Assembly (NCBI GenBank): GCA_964613055.1 | Contig: CAZTGD010000015.1 | Span: 1-46,647, forward strand | From: JAXGMQ01 sp964613055 | Lineage (GTDB): Bacteria; Caldisericota; Caldisericia; JAAYUI01 | Direction of reading: 5' to 3' | Length of the DNA: 46,647 nt | Shown here: piece after piece, positions 6,246-14,200 of the stretch | Position numbering within the stretch: the stretch's first letter is position 1 | Layout: the number at the start of each line of letters is the position of its first letter | Notes under the pieces: model-generated | Told to the model about the DNA's origin: nothing | The model's database searches: none | Seen by the model: only the letters and a program-made list of their open reading frames with translations | Made by a program: the position numbers and the translations under genes

Positions 6246-8836
6246 TTCATGAGTCTCCTTGCAACATCCAGCTCTTCTGTGCGTCCATGCACCCTACCTG
6301 CTACCTTCTCTGCAAGTACCGCATGAAGTATAGAGCCTATCGCTTTTCCTCTTGGCATACCCATATTGATCAGGTCATTGCCGTTTATTTCGAGTTTCAT
6401 CGCCCCGATTCTAGCAAGTCTTCCCAGTATTTTCAAGCTAGAACTCAACCTTGATGTGAGGCACGAGAACACAATGGTTTCATTGCTCTTACCCTTCATC
6501 TCTCTCCAGATCTTCACCTTATCACCATCAGCAATTATTTTTCTAAATGACTCAGCTTTCGTGATACTGTCGTTAATAGACACAATCAGATTTCCGGGGA
6601 ATTTCAGCCTTTTGAGTATATCAACCGTTTGGATTCCGTCTGCACTTTTCGTCAGTGCCAAAATTCGCAGTTTTGCAATATCTGTTTTTATGCCCATTTC
6701 ATCAGCCTGTTCTCGAAGCCTGTCGATTCGTTTTAGAAGTGGAACAAGGCGTTTTGGCTTTCTACCGAAAATAGCATTTATACCATTGAGCTCTCTTAAC
6801 ATGACAAGCATGCCTATGCCCTTCTTATGGTAAAGAATACGCAGAAGTTCCTGCGCAGTACGGTCATTCTTTGCAGAACCGAGTAATCCAGTTCTGATGG
6901 CTTCTCTGATGTATCTGTTTGTTTTGGTCTCTAAATCAAAAGATAGCAACTCTGAATAATAGATCGCTCTCAGGATTCGAGTTGGATCCTCAATAAACGA
7001 TAGATTATGGATTATTCGTATCTGTCTGTTTGCAATATCATCAAGTCCTCCACACACATCAATGATGTTTCTAGCATCCGGTCCAGTCAATGCAAGTGCA
7101 AGTGCGTTTATTGTAAAATCACGTCTTTTAAGGTCTTCAAAGATGGAGGTTGCAACCACTGAAGGGTGACTGCCAGGTTCCTTGTAATACTCCGCCCTTG
7201 AGGAGGCGAAGTCAATCTTCATCCCAGGCAGAGAAATCTGTGCTGTACCAAAACGGTCATGCTGGATGATATGCCCCTCAACCACTCTCGAAAGGGCATG
7301 TGCCACATTAATTGCATCACCCTCCACGAGGATATCCAAGTCGATAGGAACTCGACTAAGAAGCATGTCCCTAACAGCACCTCCAACAAGGTATGCAGAC
7401 ACATTCAACCCACCGGCTATGCTTGAAATTTTATCAAGAACGATGAGCATCCTCTTGGGAAATCTGTTGTAGAGTTCGCTGGTTTGATCCCTGCTCAACT
7501 TTGTCGGCAATGGGTAGGGTCCAATATCCTGACCGCGATGCCAGAAATCAGCAGACATTACATCCGATCTTGTAACGATACCGACCATTTTGTCACTATC
7601 TATCACCGGAAGCCTACCAACACCATGTCTCATCATCATCCGTCTTGCCTCAACAATGGATGAATCAACATAGGTCGTCAACGGATTCGGTGTCATGAAG
7701 TGCTTCACTGGTTTGTCAGTCATGTTTAAGGGAACCTTGTCCAGATCGCGTCTTGTAATGATACCAATGAGTTTGCCCCTGTTGACTACCGGCAGTCCCC
7801 CATGACCAAATCGTCTCAGCTTTTCACCGGCGGTAATAACACTCTCAGCTGGATCGATAGACTTAACGGGATAATTCATGATTGCGCTGACTGTCGGAGG
7901 CGGTGTCACCTTAAGTCTGCAGATTGATTCAAGTTTTAGAAAGGAGTCGTGGGGTGACAACTCTCTATCAATCTTAGCCGCTGATGCTGTCTTGTGCCCC
8001 CCTCCACCGAAATGTGCCATAATCTTTGAACAATCCACCAGTCGTTCATCAAGGGAACGTCCAACAAAATACGTCTTTCCAGTAAATGAAGATGCGGTGA
8101 ATATCGCATCAGCTTCGACCAGGTCAAACAGTTTGTGTGTTATGAACGCTAGGTTTTCAACGTACTTGTCATACCTGGCTGTGGCGATGGCAACCAGTAT
8201 ACCACCCATTGGAATTACCTCAATAGAGTCGAGGAATATCCCAAGAATATCCTTGCCACGTTCGCTTAAAGATGAGTTGATAAAACGTCTAACCGTCTGA
8301 AGACTTCCTCCGATGGACATGAGATAAGATGCCTCTTTCAGATCAGATGGCCTTGTTGTCGGTGCGATGAGAGACGCCGTGTCTTCATAGATAGCAGTCA
8401 GAAACAAACTTGCTTCTTGTGGAGATATGTAGATATGCCTTTTTCTCATCAGCGGGACTAGCATCGATGTTGTAGAACCGACAGCTTTGTAAAATAATTT
8501 CTTCCCTACGAGTTTGTAATCCCCAGGATCGTGATGATCTATGATGATAATCCTTTCCACATTGGGCAGTGTTTGTACGAATTCATCGATCTTGTCGGTA
8601 GGCCTGGTGTCAATTATTATGACCTCTTTTACGGATGAGCGGTTGATTGATTTAATGTGGTCAAATCGAATTACATCGCCGGCTATACCCAAATACCTGG
8701 AGACCTGTTCCTCTACGGCGTCATGCTTGAGGACAACGGTCCCAGGATATAGCTTTGTAACACACACCAAGCCAGCCAGTGCGTCGAAATCAATCATCGA
8801 AAGGCAAATCGCCACTCGCCTACAATCTTTACTCAT
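6242..8836 (-). CDS. DHH/DHHA1-CBS-CBS-tRNA nucleotidyltransferase fusion
   Basis: An 864-residue fusion enzyme. Residues 1-300 are a DHH phosphoesterase with motif DHHDPGD near 100 and a DHHA1 end GGGGHKTASAAKI near 277. Two CBS domains (about 310-440) follow, usually adenylate-sensing. From about 480 comes a class II CCA-adding/poly(A) polymerase head: GGAVRD, the metal-binding DLD in IDLDILVEGDA, and RRDFTINALAL near 572. The tRNA-binding tail runs to 864. The likely role is tRNA 3'-end CCA synthesis or repair, with a second phosphodiesterase activity; the exact substrate is not known. It is the first gene of the leftward operon with a leaderless-type promoter. Confidence 0.9.
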   Translation of the reverse strand: MSKDCRRVAICLSMIDFDALAGLVCVTKLYPGTVVLKHDAVEEQVSRYLGIAGDVIRFDHIKSINRSSVKEVIIIDTRPTDKIDEFVQTLPNVERIIIIDHHDPGDYKLVGKKLFYKAVGSTTSMLVPLMRKRHIYISPQEASLFLTAIYEDTASLIAPTTRPSDLKEASYLMSIGGSLQTVRRFINSSLSERGKDILGIFLDSIEVIPMGGILVAIATARYDKYVENLAFITHKLFDLVEADAIFTASSFTGKTYFVGRSLDERLVDCSKIMAHFGGGGHKTASAAKIDRELSPHDSFLKLESICRLKVTPPPTVSAIMNYPVKSIDPAESVITAGEKLRRFGHGGLPVVNRGKLIGIITRRDLDKVPLNMTDKPVKHFMTPNPLTTYVDSSIVEARRMMMRHGVGRLPVIDSDKMVGIVTRSDVMSADFWHRGQDIGPYPLPTKLSRDQTSELYNRFPKRMLIVLDKISSIAGGLNVSAYLVGGAVRDMLLSRVPIDLDILVEGDAINVAHALSRVVEGHIIQHDRFGTAQISLPGMKIDFASSRAEYYKEPGSHPSVVATSIFEDLKRRDFTINALALALTGPDARNIIDVCGGLDDIANRQIRIIHNLSFIEDPTRILRAIYYSELLSFDLETKTNRYIREAIRTGLLGSAKNDRTAQELLRILYHKKGIGMLVMLRELNGINAIFGRKPKRLVPLLKRIDRLREQADEMGIKTDIAKLRILALTKSADGIQTVDILKRLKFPGNLIVSINDSITKAESFRKIIADGDKVKIWREMKGKSNETIVFSCLTSRLSSSLKILGRLARIGAMKLEINGNDLINMGMPRGKAIGSILHAVLAEKVAGRVHGRTEELDVARRLMK

Positions 8837-8844
8837 CGACTAAA

Positions 8845-8873
8845 AGGCTATACTATTAATCTATTCCAGTCAA
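8845..8873 (-). promoter_or_regulatory. operon promoter, leaderless type
   Basis: On the minus strand: TTGACT (8868-8873), 17-nt spacer, TAGCCT (8845-8850), then 8 nt to ATG 8836. TATAGC two bases upstream is an alternative -10. No Shine-Dalgarno precedes the ATG. It drives the five-gene operon ending with scpB and lies back to back with the purF promoter. Confidence 0.5.
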
Positions 8874-8888
8874 ACGGAATCAACTGAC

Positions 8889-8917
8889 TTGACAAGCCAA
8901 TCCAATTGGTCAATTAT
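8889..8917 (+). promoter_or_regulatory. purF promoter
   Basis: TTGACA (8889-8894), 17-nt spacer and AATTAT (8912-8917). A transcription start near 8924 would leave a short leader containing the AGGAG ribosome site of purF. The -10 is weaker than in the leaderless set. Confidence 0.35.
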
Positions 8918-8942
8918 GTTTCTGCTGACAAGGAGCAACATC

Positions 8943-10346
8943 ATGCGTGAAGAATGCGGAGTATTTGCAATTGCCGGACACGAAAATGCGGCATATCTGA
9001 CCTACATAGGACTGCTGGCTCTTCAACACAGGGGGCAGGAGGCTTGCGGTATAGTATCGTGGAAGCCTGGTAACATTACTCGACTGCACAAAGATGTCGG
9101 CAATGTTGTCGATGTGTTCGCTGAAGGTAGGCTGCATGGCGTAAAAGGCACTCATTCACTCGGACATGTGAGATACTCAACCAAGGGCAGGAACTCAAGG
9201 GATAATGCTCAACCTCACAATGCAGGAAACCTATGGATTGCCAGCAACGGTGACATTGTAAACTACAGCGAACAGAGGTCTTTCCTTCAAGAACAGGGGT
9301 TGACCTTCCTGTCTACAAACGATGGCGAACTGCTTGCAAAGGATGTACTGTATAATACCCAAAGGAAGAATGACATTGTTAAGGGCATACTCAAGATGAT
9401 GAAGTACGTCCATGGAACTTATTCCGCAGGACTCCTTTACAACGGGAGGATGCTGACATTCAGAGATCCCACAGGCATAAGACCTCTGTCCCTTGGTATA
9501 CTCGATGGTGCTGGTGTGCTGTCATCTGAATCCTGCGCGCTTGATGCTGTGGGTGCGAAGTTTATTAGGCACCTTAATCCCGGGGAGATAGTCGACCTGG
9601 AAACACTGAAATCACTGGCAACGTATGAGAAAGCAATAAAACGTGGTAAGATATGTATTTTCGAATACATATACTTCGCGCGTCCCGATTCTGTAATTCG
9701 GGATGTCCTTCTTTGGGAAGCACGATACAGGATGGGCAGACAGCTAGCAAAAGAGGACAAACATAGAGACTCTGAGATTGTAGTACCGGTACCCGAATCA
9801 GGGAACCCAGCCTCAATAGGATACGCTGATGAGATGGGGATCCCCATGATCCCAGCCATAGTCAAAAACCATTATCTAGGTAGGACATTCATTTCACCCG
9901 GACAGGAGAAGAGACGGGAGAAGGTTCGGATCAAGCTCAACATCATGAAACGTATGGTCCGGGGAAGAAAGATAAAGATCATCGAGGACTCCATCGTCAG
10001 AGGTACCACAACAGGTGTGCTTGCAGAGAAGCTGAGGAGTGCGGGAGCAAAGAAAGTCTCTCTTGGTATATCCTCCCCACCAATAAAATATCCCTGTTTC
10101 TACGGCATCGACACGGGAGTAAAGAAGGACCTGATAGCAAGTGAAATGACGGTCTCGGAAATAGAGCACCACATCGGAGTAGATTCGCTTCAGTATCTGT
10201 CATATGAGGGATTACTGAAATCCTGCGGAGGTGAAAGAAAAGATTTCTGTACAGCGTGTTTAAATGGTGATTATCCAATCCCAGTTGAGGTGAAAGGTAC
10301 AATCCCAGGCAAGGACGAGTGGGAACTCGGCAGGAATGGGATTTAG
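8943..10346 (+). CDS. purF: amidophosphoribosyltransferase
   Basis: The first committed step of purine synthesis: PRPP plus glutamine gives phosphoribosylamine. 467 residues. The N-terminal glutaminase nucleophile is Cys5 (MREE-CGVFAIAG), implying removal of a short propeptide. QHRGQEACGI and GHVRYSTKG follow. The PRPP loop is EDSIVRGTTT where DDSIVRGTTS is commoner. Cysteines in GKICIF, KYPCFYG and CTAC fit the four [4Fe-4S] ligands of the Bacillus-type enzyme. ATG 8943 has AGGAG upstream; the frame extends 18 codons more without a site. It is transcribed alone. Confidence 0.95.
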   Translation: MREECGVFAIAGHENAAYLTYIGLLALQHRGQEACGIVSWKPGNITRLHKDVGNVVDVFAEGRLHGVKGTHSLGHVRYSTKGRNSRDNAQPHNAGNLWIASNGDIVNYSEQRSFLQEQGLTFLSTNDGELLAKDVLYNTQRKNDIVKGILKMMKYVHGTYSAGLLYNGRMLTFRDPTGIRPLSLGILDGAGVLSSESCALDAVGAKFIRHLNPGEIVDLETLKSLATYEKAIKRGKICIFEYIYFARPDSVIRDVLLWEARYRMGRQLAKEDKHRDSEIVVPVPESGNPASIGYADEMGIPMIPAIVKNHYLGRTFISPGQEKRREKVRIKLNIMKRMVRGRKIKIIEDSIVRGTTTGVLAEKLRSAGAKKVSLGISSPPIKYPCFYGIDTGVKKDLIASEMTVSEIEHHIGVDSLQYLSYEGLLKSCGGERKDFCTACLNGDYPIPVEVKGTIPGKDEWELGRNGI

Positions 10347-10362
10347 TCTCATTGCCTTCTTC

Positions 10363-10390
10363 TTGAAGATAGAATCATTTCCGCTAGAAT
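10363..10390 (+). promoter_or_regulatory. promoter of ZnuA-like gene, leaderless type
   Basis: TTGAAG (10363-10368), 16-nt spacer, TAGAAT (10385-10390), then 7 nt to ATG 10398. No Shine-Dalgarno is visible. Confidence 0.6.
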
Positions 10391-10397
10391 TGATCGC

Positions 10398-11234
10398 ATG
10401 AAGAGAATTGCATTGTCTGTTGCTATTTTGTTGATGTTTGCCTCATCCATAACTGCCTGTCAACAGGAAGAGGAACTACCCCTTATTGTGACGACCATAC
10501 CACCCCTTGAAGCTTTCATGTCAAGCCTGGTAGGAGACGGAGCAGAGGTGGTCTCAATTATGCCCCTATCAGAATCACCCTTCGATTTCCAACCGACAAA
10601 TGAAGACCTTGCGATACTGGACGATGCGGATTTTATTCTGTGGAATGGTCATCAGATGGATGGATGGATTGAAGGTCACCTTGAAGGTATTGAAACGTTC
10701 TGTCTGCTCGAGTATGCAATCGATAACAACCTGACTGAATACGATTACACCAGCCCTTTCGTGTTTCTCGACCTATATGCTATGCGAGAGATTGGTCTCT
10801 ACCTGGCACCAATACTTTCAGAACAAATGCCCACCATATGGATGGCAGAGAGCAATGCTTACGAGCTCGAAGTCCAACTGTCAACACTGGAGGACAACTG
10901 GTGTAACAGATTCCATCGAGCAAAACAACGCGTGTTTGGTGGAATGACAGACGTCTGGATATACATAAGCCGTGCAATCGATACAGTATACGTAAACGTC
11001 TCTAACGGAATACCAGATGAGATAGAGATACCTGAACACTGGACATATCAGACACCTGACGGCAGTGACGACTACAGCCTACGCACTGTCCTCACCGAGC
11101 CCTGGTTATCGTCTGAAATAGCCAAGACAAATAACCTTGATGTTGTAACAATATCCACGATGGGTGAAGGTGAGGTGACCTATACCGAATACGCGGACAG
11201 TCTCATCGAGAAGCTGTACAAGGCACTACATTAA
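10398..11234 (+). CDS. ZnuA/TroA-like lipoprotein without metal ligands
   Basis: A 278-residue lipoprotein (lipobox ITAC at residue 21) with the fold signatures of cluster A-I metal-binding proteins of zinc/manganese ABC transporters: VTTIPPLEAFMSSLVGDGAEV, SPFDFQPTNEDLAILDDADF and WNGHQMDGW. The usual metal ligands are missing. His of SPHxxEP is Phe, His of DPHxWLDP is Phe (SPFVFLD), the third His segment reads MTDVWIY, and the C-terminal acidic ligand is not evident. No permease or ATPase gene lies nearby. It probably does not bind Zn or Mn in the canonical way and may bind something else or be a structural remnant. Transcription converges with the next gene. Confidence 0.7.
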   Translation: MKRIALSVAILLMFASSITACQQEEELPLIVTTIPPLEAFMSSLVGDGAEVVSIMPLSESPFDFQPTNEDLAILDDADFILWNGHQMDGWIEGHLEGIETFCLLEYAIDNNLTEYDYTSPFVFLDLYAMREIGLYLAPILSEQMPTIWMAESNAYELEVQLSTLEDNWCNRFHRAKQRVFGGMTDVWIYISRAIDTVYVNVSNGIPDEIEIPEHWTYQTPDGSDDYSLRTVLTEPWLSSEIAKTNNLDVVTISTMGEGEVTYTEYADSLIEKLYKALH

Positions 11235-11286
11235 TCTCTGAATCAACAACTACTTCCACTCAGTTACATGTCAACCGGTAAACCTG

Positions 11287-14200
11287 TTATGGACAGTCGA
11301 TTGGATGAATATCAATCACACGTATTATCTCGTCTGACATCTTTTCACCCATAACCGACCAGCAAGTACTTACTTCGAGCCGTTGACAATCATCGTAGCT
11401 GAGTTGCAGTTCCCACTCCTTCATCCGCTCCATGTCATACGCATAAGCTACCTTCTCAGAGCAATCCACTTCACTGATTGTAACAACAGTAAAAATCTCC
11501 TCAAAGCAATCGCGTCTTTTAGAAAGTGTAAATACAAGCCATTTTTTTTCACCACATTCAGAAACAAAGCACAGTGTCCAACCTTCAGCTCTAATATTCT
11601 CATCGTTAATATCTAAGGTGAGAGAAGTTGTACTCTTTTGATCCCCCATGAACTCAAATTCAGCTCTCGATTCCTCAATCATATCAAGACCCGAAGAAAT
11701 TAGGAAAATATAAACTGTTCCCGAGATAGAGTTCCTGCATAGATTCTCGGCGACAAACTCAAGCTCAATAGTTTGACCTTCACACACATTGAATGTTGGG
11801 GGATCACCGTATTCATCGATGATACGATCACTCCATCCAACCTCAAAATCACAACACCGTTTGCAGTTTGCCATCTCTCGCAACTCAATTGTGTAGCTCT
11901 TGTGTTCGTCGCATACATCAACATCAATCGTCAACACAGCTGGGAGTTCATCGGGAGCAATAAACTCTATCGTTTTCAGGATTGAGCCTTCAGGTGGGAT
12001 CGTCTCCATTTGGCTGACCATCACACCACTCCAGCTGGAAGACAGCGTGTAATCAAAGGTTATTTCCTCATAGACACAATCGTTTCCCAACCTGAGAATG
12101 CTTCTCAGCAGATGACTGCTCCCAGGACATGTCAGAACAACCGGTGGTTCTCCATCGTTTGTACGCCATGTGACGTTCAGCTCACAGCATGGTTCATCAC
12201 AACAATCCTCTTCCCCTTGTAACGCTGTCCAGCTCGACATGACACCGTTTTCGGTAGAGCATACCTCCGCGCATCCGGCATAGCCGACCAGTGGAATATC
12301 ACATCCCATATCTGGAAGATTTTTTTTAGCTACCAACTCAGTTATCGACTCACCACATGGCTTGAATTTCACTGCCACTGTGTACTCCCCAGACCTTGGT
12401 ACAGCTTCAATAATGAGTCCCCTCTTGGACGTACACGGTTCATCCAGACAGCAATCTCCATCAACAACCGTCCAGCTGTCGAGGAACAAGCCATCATCTG
12501 TGTTAATAACGCACACATCCGCGCAACCGCTGTAGCCTATCAGCACCGACACACGCCGGCTGTCAAACATATTCTCACTTGACAATACGGTAAATGATTT
12601 GGTTACTGCACACTGCTTAAACCTGATCTCCACAAGCCCTGTGTTAGGATTCCTCCCCGCGGAGAGAACCTGCCCTCTTATGTTAATGCACTCGGCAGGG
12701 GCGTATTTGAATGTGCAGATTCTACTCACTCCTCTAATCGTGCGGTTAGGATTGTCTGCCGTCACATACCATACATAGAGAGTGTTTCTGTCTAGTATGG
12801 GCTTGTTTGATTGATACTTGTAGGAATCTTCTGTCAGTCCATGGATCAAAAAGACTGGATCTTCACCAGTGATTGATGCAGATATCGGGTGATTCATCTT
12901 TACCTTGTAGATATAAAGGCTATAGGTGGTTTCCGATTCAACATCATCACACATCCAATCAAAGAACGGATAGGGATTAACAACGTTACTTGCATGAGTT
13001 GGATTGACCAGCGTTACCTCTGGTCGCTCCACGGTTCTGCCTTTGACTCCCACAAGTGTAAATGTTTCACTCCCATTAACCCACAGTCCCCCAGTAATAC
13101 TCGATAATTCGTTATCCAAATGTATGAATTCAGAGATTACACCAGCATTCCTGTCATCCTGATTTATATCATGGATGACACGGCACAGCATACCCCCATC
13201 TTCAAGGTGCGTAACCGCACTCACTCCTAATAGGTGATGGTATCCATCCCTGTATACATCCAGCAGGATTGGACTACCTTCACTGGCATGAAACAGGATC
13301 TGCTCAATGGTTTCAAGCTCAATCAGATCAAACGGATGATCACCAGAAACAAAGAAGTTTTGTGCAGACCTCCACCAGGACAGCTCATCATAGAGGTCAC
13401 CATCATAGTATCTGCAACCACCTTTCTCACTCCATCCAATAGACTTCTTCACCAGTGTCTCTGAAACCAGGTTTGGGTTGTACCCCTCAGGAACAACCGA
13501 TTTCATCGCCATGCAAAGCGTTGCTGGTATGGATTCACAACTACCGTAATCCGACATTGACATATCACTAAGTTGATAAGATTTATTCACCGATAAACAC
13601 TCAAACGATTCAGCTGACCTTTGAAACTTGGGGTGGTTTCTCGGTTGAGTTCCATAAGCCCAGCTGGGCTTCATACACACCGTCCTATTACCAAGGTCTG
13701 CATTCATGTCTACTTTTGGCTTGAAGAAAACTGGAGTGTCAGTAAGAGAGTAACCGTATAGAATCGAAGCTATGTTGTCCCCACTGTGTGTCCCAAGATC
13801 AAATGTAAAGGATACCGGACCCTTCTCCATGACTGGCAACCACAAGTTCTTTACAACATGCTTATCACCGACTGATAGATTCAGATAGAGTGATTTCCTG
13901 TATCCGGTTGATGAAAACTCAACCATACAGTGGTTGCTGTTCTTCTGAAGCCCTTCGTCGTCTTTTATATCCAGTTGGTAGAAATCTAGAGTTGTTGCCA
14001 AACCGCAGATACTCTGGTCTGGCTTTGGTCTCCAGTCTATTACAGTATCTTTAAGTACACAGATATCGGCACAACCGGTATAGCCGTTGATGGACAATCC
14101 TCCCGCTGATTGATCAAGCGCAAAGAAATCGTATGAGGCTTCATCCCCTGCGATATTTGCATAGAGAATACCATCCTCAAAGCTGGTTATCTCACAGTTT

